Positions 37,891 through 46,139 of a stretch of 64,000 bases of DNA are shown here, piece by piece. Made by a program: the position numbers and the translations under genes. The DNA comes from Corynebacterium sphenisci DSM 44792 (GTDB lineage: Bacteria > Actinomycetota > Actinomycetes > Mycobacteriales > Mycobacteriaceae), in NCBI RefSeq assembly GCF_001941505.1, contig NZ_CP009248.1, positions 1,674,001 through 1,738,000 of the forward strand. The letters run 5' to 3'. A model generated the notes under the pieces. It had not been told where the DNA came from. It made no database searches and was given only the letters and a program-made list of their open reading frames with translations. Numbering within the stretch: position 1 is the stretch's first letter; every line of letters begins with the position of its first letter.

Positions 37891-37920
37891 AGATTACGAA
37901 ACGGGATCGCCCCGTGTCCA
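37891..37920 (-). promoter_or_regulatory. Promoter of the riboswitch-controlled NlpC/P60 gene
   Basis: Minus strand: -35 TGGACA (37920-37915), 18-base spacer and -10 TAATCT (37896-37891). The predicted start of transcription near 37884 falls right at the beginning of the riboswitch. Confidence 0.7.
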
Positions 37921-37973
37921 GCCCACGGCCCGGCGCGTCGCCGAAATCAAACCGTTACCGACTTTCAGTATTG

Positions 37974-37992
37974 TCGATAACAGCTCGATAAC
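37974..37992 (-). promoter_or_regulatory. Tandem GTTATCGA repeats, possible MtrA (response-regulator) box
   Basis: Two identical 8-bp words (plus-strand TCGATAAC at 37974-37981 and 37985-37992) are spaced 11 bp apart, about 55-70 bp upstream of the -35. This is the pattern of an OmpR-type regulator dimer. MtrA controls nlpC-type hydrolase genes in C. glutamicum, so it is the leading candidate. Confidence 0.4.
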
Positions 37993-38123
37993 GATACCGC
38001 TCCCCCCTGTAACGCCCGCCGAAGCGGCGCCGAACCACCGCCATGCGCTGGCGGTTCACCGGTAACCGGAGCCCGGACCCGCCCGCCGGCGCGAAGCCGG
38101 CGCGCCTCGCCGACTGTTTTCAT

Positions 38124-38139
38124 TGTGATTTGCGCCACA
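38124..38139. promoter_or_regulatory. Candidate GlxR (CRP-type) site
   Basis: TGTGATTTGCGCCACA is a near-palindrome close to the corynebacterial GlxR consensus TGTGANNTANNTCACA (the flanks differ at one base, the centre at one). It lies between the divergent hydrolase and exonuclease promoters. Confidence 0.4.
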
Positions 38140-38193
38140 TTGGGCTCTTCGGGGGTCCCGGCGGGCCCGCGGGCCCGCCGTCCGGGCCGCTCC

Positions 38194-38199
38194 TATGGT
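38194..38199 (+). promoter_or_regulatory. -10 element of the exonuclease/GIY-YIG gene
   Basis: TATGGT followed by 7 bases and GTG (38207), with no Shine-Dalgarno. An ATG lies within the hexamer and is therefore an unlikely start. Confidence 0.5.
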
Positions 38200-38206
38200 G
38201 GTCCCC

Positions 38207-39883
38207 GTGACGCACGCACCCCGGCAGCTGAGCCTCCCCGGAGCCGCGCCCGGCGCGGATCCGGACGAGGCCGGGCTCGGCGACGCGGCCCTGCACCGGA
38301 CCACCTTCGTGGTGCTCGACCTGGAGACCACGGGGCTGTCCCCGGAACGCGCCGCCATCCTGGAGATCGGCGCGGTGCGGGTGCGCGGCGGGGTGGTCGA
38401 GGCCGAGTTCGACGAGCTGATCGACCCGGGCCGGCCGATCGACCCCCGGATCACCCGGCTCACCGGGATCGGCGATGCCGACGTCGCCGGCCGGCCCCAG
38501 ATCGGCACCGTGCTGCCCCGCTTCCTCGACTTCGCCCGGGGCGCGACCTGGGTGGCGCACAACGCCCCCTTCGATCTGGGCTTCCTGCGCGCCAACGCCG
38601 CCGAACTCGGGCTGGCCTGGCCGGCCCCGCCGGTGGTGGACACCCTGCGCCTGGCCCGCGACCTCATCGACCGGGGCGAGGTCGGCTCCTACCGGCTCGG
38701 CGCCCTGGCCGCCCACGTCGGGGCCGCGCACCGGCCCAGCCACCGGGCGCTGGCCGACGCCCGGGCCACGGTGGCGGTGCTGCACCACCTCATCGAACGC
38801 CTCGCCGGCCATGAGGTGACCACCGCCGAGCAGCTGCGCCGCTTCCGCCCGGAGGTGGACCCCCGGCTGCGCGCGAAACGCGCGCTCATCGACGGCGTCG
38901 GGCACGGGCCCGGGGTGTACCTCTTCCGCGGCCCCGGCGGGGACCCGCTCTACATCGGCACCGCCGCCGATCTGCGCCGCCGGCTCACCCAGTACTTCAC
39001 CGGCGCCGACCCGCGGCGGCGGATCACCGAGATGGTGCTGCTCGCCGAATCCGTGGAGACCGTCGCCTGCGCGCATGCCCTGGACGCCGAGGTGCGCGAG
39101 GCCCGGATGCTCGCCGCGCTGCGCCCGCCCTACAACCGGCAGCGCACCGAACCCGGCCGCGGCTGGCACCTGGCCGCCGCCGGCGGCCGGCCGGCGGTGC
39201 GCCGCGGCGCCGGCGACGCCGGGTCGATCGGGCCCTTCCGCACCCGCTCCGCCGCCGAGGCCGCCCGGGATCTGCTCTTCGGCCACCCCGGCTCCCCCGT
39301 CGCCGGGCTCGCCGGCCCGGCCGGGGAGGCGCCCAGCTTCGCGGAGGTCGCCGCGGATCTCGCCGAGGGCGGCGGGGCGCGGCTGGGCGCCCTGGTGGCG
39401 CGGATCGGCGCCCTGGCCGAGGCCGGCCGCTACCGGCGGGCCGCCCATGAGCGCGACATCCTCGCCGAGCTCATCGAAGCCGTGGCCCGCCGGCAGCAGC
39501 TGGGCGCGCTGGCGGCGGTGCCGCAGCTGCAGGCGGCCCGGCCCGCCGAGGGCGGCGGCTGGGAGCTGGCGGTCATCCGGCACGGCCGGCTCGCCGCGGC
39601 CGGGCGCTGCCCCCGCGGCGGCGACGCCGCCCGGGTGAGCCGGCTGCTCGCCGAATCCGCGGACACGGTCACCCCCGGCGAGGGCCCGCTGCACGGGGCG
39701 AACCCGCATGAGCTCACCGTGCTGCACGACTGGCTGCTGCGCCCCGAGGTGCGGATCGGACCGGTGGCGGGGGTGTGGGCCGGCCGGGTCGACGGCGCCG
39801 GCCGATGGCGGGCGTGGGCCGCCCGCGCCGCCGGGGCGGCCCGGGAGGCCCGGGAGTCGGACCGGGGCGCCGGCCGCCGGTGA
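38207..39883 (+). CDS. DEDDh exonuclease fused to a UvrC-like GIY-YIG domain
   Basis: A 558-residue protein of the Rv2191 type. The N-terminal domain (about 30-200) is a DnaQ-like 3'-5' exonuclease: VVLDLETTGL (first D and E), WVAHNAPFDLGFL (middle D) and HRALADARAT (last H and D). From about 225 a UvrC-type GIY-YIG domain follows (GVYLFRGPGGDPLYIG), and the remaining part resembles UvrC after that domain but lacks an obvious HhH end. It probably acts in DNA repair. The GTG at 38207 is preferred because of the -10 at 38194-38199. Confidence 0.88.
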   Translation: MTHAPRQLSLPGAAPGADPDEAGLGDAALHRTTFVVLDLETTGLSPERAAILEIGAVRVRGGVVEAEFDELIDPGRPIDPRITRLTGIGDADVAGRPQIGTVLPRFLDFARGATWVAHNAPFDLGFLRANAAELGLAWPAPPVVDTLRLARDLIDRGEVGSYRLGALAAHVGAAHRPSHRALADARATVAVLHHLIERLAGHEVTTAEQLRRFRPEVDPRLRAKRALIDGVGHGPGVYLFRGPGGDPLYIGTAADLRRRLTQYFTGADPRRRITEMVLLAESVETVACAHALDAEVREARMLAALRPPYNRQRTEPGRGWHLAAAGGRPAVRRGAGDAGSIGPFRTRSAAEAARDLLFGHPGSPVAGLAGPAGEAPSFAEVAADLAEGGGARLGALVARIGALAEAGRYRRAAHERDILAELIEAVARRQQLGALAAVPQLQAARPAEGGGWELAVIRHGRLAAAGRCPRGGDAARVSRLLAESADTVTPGEGPLHGANPHELTVLHDWLLRPEVRIGPVAGVWAGRVDGAGRWRAWAARAAGAAREARESDRGAGRR

Positions 39884-39943
39884 GCGGAGCCATCCCGGGG
39901 GGCGCGCCGGCCGGTGCGCTCCTTACTAATAGGGGGATCGATA

Positions 39944-39973
39944 CCGGCGGGCCCGCGGGCGGCGGGCCGCCGG
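39944..39973. terminator. Probable terminator between convergent genes
   Basis: Imperfect inverted repeat CCGGCGG/CCGCCGG with an inner CCCGC/GCGGG pair, between the exonuclease stop (39883) and the trpD stop (39979). Confidence 0.5.
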
Positions 39974-39978
39974 CGGGA

Positions 39979-41031
39979 TCAGCCGGCGAGGACGTCGTCG
40001 ACGATGCCCGCGCAGCGCCCGGAGTCCACGGTGGCGCGGACGTCGGCCAGGGCCGCGCCGATCGCCTCGGCGGCCGGGGCCCCGGCGAAGCCGCGGGCGG
40101 CGGCGACCGCCCCGGCGGCGTTGAGCAGCACCGCATCCCGGATCGGGCCGGTCTGCTCCCCCGCCCACACCCGGCGGGCCACCTCGGCGTTGTCCGCCGG
40201 GGTGCCGCCGCGCAGCGCGTCCAGTCCGGCGCGGGCCATCCCGAAGTCCTCCGGGGCGATCTCCTCGGCGCGCACCGCCCCGTCCTCGACCACGCGCACC
40301 GCGGTGGGCCCGGTGACCGTGATCTCGTCCAGGCCGTCGGCGCCGCGCACCACCAGCACCCGCTGCCCGCGGCGCGCGTAGACCCCGGCCATGGTGTCCA
40401 TCCGGTCGGCGAAGGCGCAGCCGATGAGCCCGGCGGCCGGCTGCGCCGGGTTGGTCAGCGGGCCCAGCAGGTTGAACACGGTGGGCACGCCCAGCCGGGC
40501 GCGCACCGGGCCGGCGAAGCGCATCGCCGGGTGGTGCGCCCCGGCGAAGACGAAGGTGAGCCGGAAGTCCGGGTGCCGCGGGGCGCGCAGCCGATCCGCG
40601 GTGATGTCCAGGCCGAGGGCCTCGAGCATGTCCGCGCCGCCGGAGCGCGAGGACGCCGCCCGGTTGCCGTGCTTGATCACCGGCACCCCGGTGGCGGCGA
40701 CCACCACGGCGGCCATGGTGGAGATGTTCACGGTATGCGCCCCGTCGCCGCCGGTGCCGACGATGTCCACCGCCTCGGCGGCCTCGGGGGCGTCCACCGG
40801 GGCGGCGAAGGAGAGCATCCCGTCGGCGGCGGCCTCCAGCTCGGCGGCGTTGACGCCCTTGGCCATCAGGCCCAGGGCGAAGGCGCCGATGCGCAGCTCC
40901 TCGGCCCGGCCGGACATGATCTCGGCCATGGCGAAGCGCACCTGCGCCGGATCCAGGTCGCGGCCGGCGCCGATCGCGCCGAGCACCCCGATCCAGCGGT
41001 TGCGGGTGGCCTCGTCCTCGTGCTCGCTCAT
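39979..41031 (-). CDS. trpD: Anthranilate phosphoribosyltransferase
   Basis: Second step of tryptophan synthesis: transfers phosphoribose from PRPP to anthranilate. The 350-residue protein has the PRPP-binding GTGGDGAHTVNIST, KHGNRAASSRSGGADMLEALG and NLLGPLTNPA motifs. The ATG at 41031 has AAGGAG 8 bases upstream. It stands alone, away from other trp genes, as at the Rv2192c position next to ctaE. Confidence 0.94.
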   Translation of the reverse strand: MSEHEDEATRNRWIGVLGAIGAGRDLDPAQVRFAMAEIMSGRAEELRIGAFALGLMAKGVNAAELEAAADGMLSFAAPVDAPEAAEAVDIVGTGGDGAHTVNISTMAAVVVAATGVPVIKHGNRAASSRSGGADMLEALGLDITADRLRAPRHPDFRLTFVFAGAHHPAMRFAGPVRARLGVPTVFNLLGPLTNPAQPAAGLIGCAFADRMDTMAGVYARRGQRVLVVRGADGLDEITVTGPTAVRVVEDGAVRAEEIAPEDFGMARAGLDALRGGTPADNAEVARRVWAGEQTGPIRDAVLLNAAGAVAAARGFAGAPAAEAIGAALADVRATVDSGRCAGIVDDVLAG

Positions 41032-41392
41032 GCCGGTGGCTCCTTCGGTGGATTCGGGTCTCTGCCGCCCCGCCGGCGGCGGGGGCACGGGGCGGATGTT
41101 ACCGGCGCGGGGGTCGCCGCGGGAGCGCGCCCGCGGGGTTCCCCCATGGGCTAAGCTGAGGACAGTCCGCGAGGAAGGTGAGCGCGGCCGCCGCCGGCGG
41201 CCGGGGCGCGCCCCGCGGGCGGGCCCGGGGGACGGCCGGCGGGGCTGGCGAGGGCCGGGGACGGGGCGGGGGCCGCGTCGGATGGCGTACCCAAGAAGTT
41301 CCCGACACGCCGAAGATTTAGGTTTCCTCTCAGGTTCGGGGAGCCGCGACCTGGGGTTTTGCAGATTTCCTGCCCAGATCGGGGGATCTGAC
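41032..41392. other. Intergenic region between trpD and ctaE
   Basis: The 360 bp upstream of the ctaE promoter hold no gene that I can support. It contains a TAAGCT word at 41152-41157, a very GC-rich stretch of inverted GC repeats to about 41280, and then an AT-richer zone (41300-41390), probably the regulatory region of the ctaE-qcrCAB operon. Confidence 0.55.
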
Positions 41393-41421
41393 GTGACTCT
41401 CCCTTAAGAACAGGCCATACT
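41393..41421 (+). promoter_or_regulatory. Promoter of ctaE-qcrCAB
   Basis: -35 GTGACT (41393-41398), 17-base spacer, -10 CATACT (41416-41421), then 7 bases to the GTG start. A leaderless mRNA is predicted. Confidence 0.65.
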
Positions 41422-41428
41422 GTCTTAC

Positions 41429-42043
41429 GTGACGAGCGCAGTTGATAACCAAGGTATGACAGCACCGCGTCGTGCCACGACACTGAACCGGCCGAACATG
41501 GTCAGTGTCGGCACGATCGTGTTCCTGTCTCAGGAATTGATGTTCTTCGCCGGCCTGTTCGCGATGTACTTCGTGTCGCGCGCCAACGGGCAGGGCGAGT
41601 CGTGGGACTGGGGCACCGGCCACCTCAACGTCCCGTACGCCCTCCTGATCACGGTGATCCTCGTGTCATCGTCGTTCACCGCGCAGTGGGGCGTCTTCGC
41701 CGCGGAGAGGGGTGACATCTTCGGGCTCCGCAAGTGGTACGCGTTGACCATCGTGCTCGGCGCCGTGTTCCTCCTCGGGCAGGGCTTCGAGTACTTCACC
41801 CTCGTGGGCCACGGCCTGACCATCCAGAACTCCATCTACGGCTCCGTGTTCTTCATCACCACCGGCTTCCACGCCGCGCACGTCCTCGCCGGCGTGCTCG
41901 GCTTCGTCGTGGTGCTGATCCGCACGGCCAAGTCCAAGTTCACCCCGGCCCAGGCGACCGCCGCCATCGTCGTGTCCTACTACTGGCACTTCGTCGACGT
42001 GGTCTGGATCGGCCTGTTCATCACCATCTACTTCATCCAGTAG
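41429..42043 (+). CDS. ctaE: Cytochrome c oxidase subunit III
   Basis: A 204-residue membrane subunit of the aa3 oxidase, with five transmembrane helices expected (e.g. [24 protein letters not shown] and [15 protein letters not shown]). The conserved FHAAHVLAG and [15 protein letters not shown] blocks identify the family. It leads the ctaE-qcrCAB operon typical of actinobacteria, whose bc1 and aa3 complexes form a supercomplex. Codon choice here looks less extreme than in neighbours, as expected for a highly expressed gene. Confidence 0.97.
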   Translation: MTSAVDNQGMTAPRRATTLNRPNMVSVGTIVFLSQELMFFAGLFAMYFVSRANGQGESWDWGTGHLNVPYALLITVILVSSSFTAQWGVFAAERGDIFGLRKWYALTIVLGAVFLLGQGFEYFTLVGHGLTIQNSIYGSVFFITTGFHAAHVLAGVLGFVVVLIRTAKSKFTPAQATAAIVVSYYWHFVDVVWIGLFITIYFIQ

Positions 42044-42110
42044 GCCGTAGCGGCCGCACCTGACGCGCGGCCTACAGCCCATCGCACTTTCCACGACTTC
42101 TCAAAGGAAA

Positions 42111-43007
42111 ATGATGGAAACCCATTACCCCGCAGCGGAGGACCGGACGTCCTCCCCGTCGGCGCGCGCCAAGCGCGGCCGGCGGAAGATGCGCCGCGCC
42201 GCCTCCGGCGTGATGGCGCTCGCCCTCGCCCTCACCGGCGCGGGCCTCCTCGCCAACGCGGTCACGCCCGACGCGCAGACCGCCACCGCCCAGTCCGACG
42301 AGGCCGCCGCCCTCATCCAGGAGGGCAAGGAGCTCTACGACGTGGCCTGCGTCACCTGCCACGGCGTGAACCTCCAGGGCGTCAAGGACCGCGGCAAGTC
42401 CCTCATCGGCGTCGGCGAAGGCGCCGTGTACTTCCAGGTGCACTCCGGCCGGATGCCGATGCTGCGCAACGAGGCGCAGGCCGCCCGCAAGACCCCGCGC
42501 TACTCCGATGAGCAGGCGCTGGCCATCGCGGCCTACGTGCAGTCGCACGGCGGCGGCGCCGGCCTGGTCCTCGACGAGGACGGCTCCATCGCGATGGAGT
42601 CCCTGCGCGGCAAGAACGCCGGGCCCAACGGCGAGATCGACCCCGCCGACGTGGCCCGCGGCTCCGAGCTGTTCCGCCTGAACTGCGCCTCCTGCCACAA
42701 CTTCACCGGCCGCGGCGGCGCCCTCTCCGGCGGCAAGTACGCCCCGGTGCTGGACCCGGCCAATGAGCAGGAGATCTACCAGGCCATGCTCACCGGCCCG
42801 CAGAACATGCCGAAGTTCTCCGACCGCCAGCTCAGCGCTGACGAGAAGAAGGACATCATCGCCTACATCAAGGCGGCCAAGGAGACCCCCAACCCCGGCG
42901 GCTACGGCCTCGCCGGCATCGGGCCGGTCACCGAGGGCCTCTTCATGTGGATTGTCGGTATCGTCGCCCTGATTGCGGCGGCCATGTGGATTGGATCCCG
43001 TCGATGA
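42111..43007 (+). CDS. qcrC: Diheme cytochrome c subunit QcrC of the bc1 complex
   Basis: A 298-residue membrane-anchored cytochrome cc that passes electrons from the Rieske centre straight to the aa3 oxidase. It has a signal anchor at about 30-50, two CxxCH heme sites (CVTCH at about 80-84; CASCH at about 192-196) with downstream methionine ligand regions, and a C-terminal transmembrane helix (about 275-294). AAAGGAAA lies just before the tandem ATG codons at 42111 and 42114; either could be used. Confidence 0.97.
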   Translation: MMETHYPAAEDRTSSPSARAKRGRRKMRRAASGVMALALALTGAGLLANAVTPDAQTATAQSDEAAALIQEGKELYDVACVTCHGVNLQGVKDRGKSLIGVGEGAVYFQVHSGRMPMLRNEAQAARKTPRYSDEQALAIAAYVQSHGGGAGLVLDEDGSIAMESLRGKNAGPNGEIDPADVARGSELFRLNCASCHNFTGRGGALSGGKYAPVLDPANEQEIYQAMLTGPQNMPKFSDRQLSADEKKDIIAYIKAAKETPNPGGYGLAGIGPVTEGLFMWIVGIVALIAAAMWIGSRR

Positions 43008-44218
43008 GCAACAACGATTTCAACACCAAGCCCAGCTCCGCGGAGCTGGCGAAGATGAGCAACGAGGAGCTCGCCCGCCTCGGCACCGAGCTCGACGACG
43101 TCACCATCGCCTACCGCAAGGAGCGCTTCCCCATCGAGGGCGACCCGGCGGAGAAGCGCGCCGCGCTCGGCGTCGGCATCTGGCTGGCGCTGGCCGTGGT
43201 CCTCGGCCTGGCCTTCATCGCGGTCTACCTCTTCTGGCCCTGGCACTACCGCGGCCACGGCCAGGAGGGCATGTGGCTGTACACCTTCCACAACCCGATG
43301 CTGGGCGTGACCCTCGGCGGGTCCATCCTCTGCCTGGGCGTCGGCGCGGTGAAGTACACCAAGCGCTTCATCCCCGAGGAGATCTCGGTGCAGCGCCGCC
43401 ATGACGGCCCCTCCGAGGAGGTGGACCAGAAGACCATCGTGGCCCTGCTCAACGACTCCTGGGAGACCTCCACCCTGGGCCGGCGCAAGGCCATCAAGGG
43501 CCTGCTCGGCACCGGCGCGGTGCTCGCCGGGATCGGCCTCATCCTGCCCTTCGGCGGGATGATCAAGAACCCCTGGAAGCCCCGCCACGAGCTGGACATC
43601 ACCGGCGACGGCACCCTGTGGACCACCGGCTGGACCCTCGTCGAGAAGGGCGAGAAGGTCTACCTGGGCCGGGACACCGGCGCCATCGCCGAGGAGGGCC
43701 ACCACGGCTACACCACCCGCGGGGTCTCCCGCCTGGTGCGGATGCGCCCGGAGGACCTCTCCGCCGGCGCGATGGAGACCGTGTTCCCGCTGCCCGAGGC
43801 CGACGTCAACGACGGCGGCGAGTACGACCCGCAGAAGGACGTCTACGAGGCGCATATGCACTCCATCCACGGCTCCCGCAACGCCGTGATGCTGATCCGC
43901 CTGCGCTCGCAGGACGCGGCGCGGGCCACCCTGCGACAGGGCCAGGAGGACTTCCACTACGGCGACTACTTCGCCTACTCGAAGATCTGCACGCACATCG
44001 GCTGCCCCACCTCGCTGTACGAGGCGCAGACGAACCGCATCCTCTGCCCGTGCCACCAGTCGCAGTTCGACGCGCTGCACTACGGCAAGCCGGTCTTCGG
44101 CCCCGCGGCGCGTGCCCTGCCCGAACTGCCCATCGACGTCGACGAGGACGGGTTCCTCGTGGCCGAGGGCAACTTCATCGAGCCTGTCGGCCCGGCTTTC
44201 TGGGAGCGTAAGTCATGA
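43004..44218 (+). CDS. qcrA: Rieske iron-sulfur subunit QcrA of the bc1 complex
   Basis: A 404-residue protein with three transmembrane helices (about 60-80, 95-115, 160-180), as in actinobacterial QcrA, and a C-terminal Rieske domain. The 2Fe-2S ligands are in CTHIGCP (near 329) and CPCHQSQF (near 349). The ATG overlaps the qcrC stop as ATGA and its own stop overlaps the qcrB ATG, so the three subunits are translated in a coupled way. Confidence 0.97.
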   Translation: MSNNDFNTKPSSAELAKMSNEELARLGTELDDVTIAYRKERFPIEGDPAEKRAALGVGIWLALAVVLGLAFIAVYLFWPWHYRGHGQEGMWLYTFHNPMLGVTLGGSILCLGVGAVKYTKRFIPEEISVQRRHDGPSEEVDQKTIVALLNDSWETSTLGRRKAIKGLLGTGAVLAGIGLILPFGGMIKNPWKPRHELDITGDGTLWTTGWTLVEKGEKVYLGRDTGAIAEEGHHGYTTRGVSRLVRMRPEDLSAGAMETVFPLPEADVNDGGEYDPQKDVYEAHMHSIHGSRNAVMLIRLRSQDAARATLRQGQEDFHYGDYFAYSKICTHIGCPTSLYEAQTNRILCPCHQSQFDALHYGKPVFGPAARALPELPIDVDEDGFLVAEGNFIEPVGPAFWERKS

Positions 44219-45852
44219 GTAAGAACAACAACCGCCTCGCGCACGCGGCGCGCAACATGGACGAGCGCTACACCATGTCGTCCGGGATGCGCCGCCAGAT
44301 CAACAAGGTCTTCCCGACGCACTGGTCCTTCCTGCTCGGCGAAATCGCGCTGTACAGCTTCGTCGTGCTGCTGGTCTCGGGCGTCTACCTGACCCTCTTC
44401 TTCGACCCGTCGATGACCAAGGTCATCTACGACGGCGCCTACGCGCCGCTCAACGGCGTGGAGATGTCCCGCGCCTACGAGACCGCCCTGCAGATCTCCT
44501 TCGAGGTCCGCGGCGGCCTGTTCATCCGCCAGGTCCACCACTGGGCCGCCCTGCTGTTCGCCATCTCGATCATGGCGCACATGTTCCGGATCTTCTTCAC
44601 CGGCGCCTTCCGCAAGCCGCGCGAGGCGAACTGGGTGATCGGCTGCGTGCTGCTGCTGCTGTCCGTGGCCGAGGGCTTCATGGGCTACTCCCTGCCGGAC
44701 GACCTGCTCTCCGGCGTGGGCCTGCGGATCATGTCCGCCATCATCATCGGGCTGCCGATCATCGGCACCTGGATGCACTGGATGATGTTCAACGGCGACT
44801 TCCCCGGCGACATCATCATCGACCGGCTCTACATCGCCCACGTGCTGCTCATCCCGGCCCTGCTGCTGGGCCTCATCGGCGCGCACCTGGCCCTGGTCTG
44901 GTACCAGAAGCACACCCAGTTCCCCGGGCCCGGCCGCACCGAGACCAACGTGGTGGGCATCCGCATCCTGCCGGTGTTCGCGGTGAAGTCCGCGGCCTTC
45001 GGCGCCATCACCTTCGGGTTCCTGTTCCTGCTGGCCGGCGTCTTCCAGATCAACGCCATCTGGAACCTGGGCCCGTACAACCCCTCGCAGGTCTCCGCCG
45101 GCTCCCAGCCGGACATCTACATGCTCTGGACGGACGGCGCCGCCCGCGTCATGCCGGCCTGGGAGATCTACCTGGGCAACTACACCATCCCGGCCGTGTT
45201 CTGGGTGGCCCTGCTGTGCGGTGTGCTGGTCGCGCTGCTCATCAGCTACCCCTGGATCGAGCAGAAGATGACGGGCGACACCGCCCACCACAACCTGCTG
45301 CAGCGGCCCCGCGACGTGCCGGTGCGCTCCGCGCTCGGCGCCGCCGCGCTGGTGTTCTACACCCTGCTGACCCTCTCCGGCGGCAACGACCTGATCGCCT
45401 ACCACTTCCAGATCTCGCTGAACGCGATGACCTGGATCGGCCGCATCGGGCTCATCATCCTGCCGCCCATCGCCTACTTCGTGACCTACCGGATCTGCAT
45501 CGGCCTGCAGCGCGCCGACCGGGCGGTCCTGGAGCACGGCATCGAGACCGGCGTCATCAACCAGCTGCCCTCCGGTGAGTTCATCGAGGTCCACCAGCCG
45601 CTCGGCCCGGTGGACGAGCACGGCCACGCGATCCCCCTGGAGTACCAGGGCGCGTACGTGCCGAAGCAGATGAACGAGCTGGGCGCGGCCGGCCGCCCGG
45701 GCCGCGGCGGGTTCTTCCGCCCGGATCCGGAGCACATCGCCGCCGAGGCGGCCCGCATCGAGCACGAGAACCACGCGCAGCAGGCGCAGATGTTCCGCGA
45801 CCTCGAGGCGCGCAATGCCGAGGCCGAGGCCCGGAAGGCCCTCGAGGACTGA
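44215..45852 (+). CDS. qcrB: Cytochrome b subunit QcrB of the bc1 complex
   Basis: A 545-residue integral membrane subunit carrying the two b hemes and the quinol sites. Conserved segments include [11 protein letters not shown] and [17 protein letters not shown] with heme-ligand histidines, and the Qo-site region [11 protein letters not shown]. The C-terminal extension (about 440-545) is soluble, acidic and typical of actinobacterial QcrB. This subunit is the target of telacebec in mycobacteria. A strong terminator follows 36 bp after the stop. Confidence 0.97.
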   Translation: MSKNNNRLAHAARNMDERYTMSSGMRRQINKVFPTHWSFLLGEIALYSFVVLLVSGVYLTLFFDPSMTKVIYDGAYAPLNGVEMSRAYETALQISFEVRGGLFIRQVHHWAALLFAISIMAHMFRIFFTGAFRKPREANWVIGCVLLLLSVAEGFMGYSLPDDLLSGVGLRIMSAIIIGLPIIGTWMHWMMFNGDFPGDIIIDRLYIAHVLLIPALLLGLIGAHLALVWYQKHTQFPGPGRTETNVVGIRILPVFAVKSAAFGAITFGFLFLLAGVFQINAIWNLGPYNPSQVSAGSQPDIYMLWTDGAARVMPAWEIYLGNYTIPAVFWVALLCGVLVALLISYPWIEQKMTGDTAHHNLLQRPRDVPVRSALGAAALVFYTLLTLSGGNDLIAYHFQISLNAMTWIGRIGLIILPPIAYFVTYRICIGLQRADRAVLEHGIETGVINQLPSGEFIEVHQPLGPVDEHGHAIPLEYQGAYVPKQMNELGAAGRPGRGGFFRPDPEHIAAEAARIEHENHAQQAQMFRDLEARNAEAEARKALED

Positions 45853-45888
45853 CCCGGGCCCGCGGTGCACCCACCGCAATTGCGCTCA

Positions 45889-45936
45889 GCGGCCGCCCCG
45901 CCCCGTCGGAAGACGGGGCGGGGCGGCCGCCTTTTT
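45889..45936 (+). terminator. Strong intrinsic terminator after qcrB
   Basis: A 19-bp perfect GC-rich stem closed by a GGAA loop and followed by CTTTTT, a textbook rho-independent terminator and the clearest in the window. Confidence 0.97.
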
Positions 45937-46045
45937 CGCGCCCCTCCCCTCCCCCGCCGGAACCGGCCCCGGCCGCGCGCGACGCGCCCGGCCCAGGCGG
46001 CCGCGGCGGCCGGCGCCCGGCGCCGGGACTGCGCCCGTCCGGGGG

Positions 46046-46051
46046 TATGAT
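46046..46051 (+). promoter_or_regulatory. -10 element upstream of the ABC-F gene
   Basis: TATGAT in a GC-rich context, about 88 bp before the ABC-F start. The -35 is not clear. Confidence 0.5.
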
Positions 46052-46055
46052 CGGC

Positions 46056-46121
46056 ATGTTCCGCGGCGGGGCCCGCACCCGCCGCACCCAGCCCGGACAG
46101 CCCCCGAACCGGGGCCGATGA
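46056..46121 (+). CDS. Possible 21-residue leader peptide ahead of the ABC-F gene
   Basis: A short frame begins at an ATG 4 bases after the TATGAT hexamer. It encodes an Arg/Pro-rich peptide (starting MFRGGARTRR and containing QPGQPP) and stops at TGA exactly at the front of the GGAGGAGG ribosome site of the ABC-F gene. Antibiotic-resistance ABC-F genes are often controlled by such leader peptides. No ribosome site precedes it, so translation would need to be leaderless or nearly so. The call is tentative. Confidence 0.35.
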   Translation: MFRGGARTRRTQPGQPPNRGR

Positions 46122-46139
46122 GGAGGAGGCGCAGCAGCC

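Noticed and set aside
41160..41200. GAGGACAGTCC-like sequence resembling the conserved core of RNase P RNA
   Set aside because: Only a dozen bases match, the other conserved RNase P blocks are missing and the following sequence is simple GC repeats.
41318..41336. TTAGGTT word as a DtxR iron box upstream of ctaE
   Set aside because: Only one half-site matches; the second half of the 19-bp palindrome is absent.
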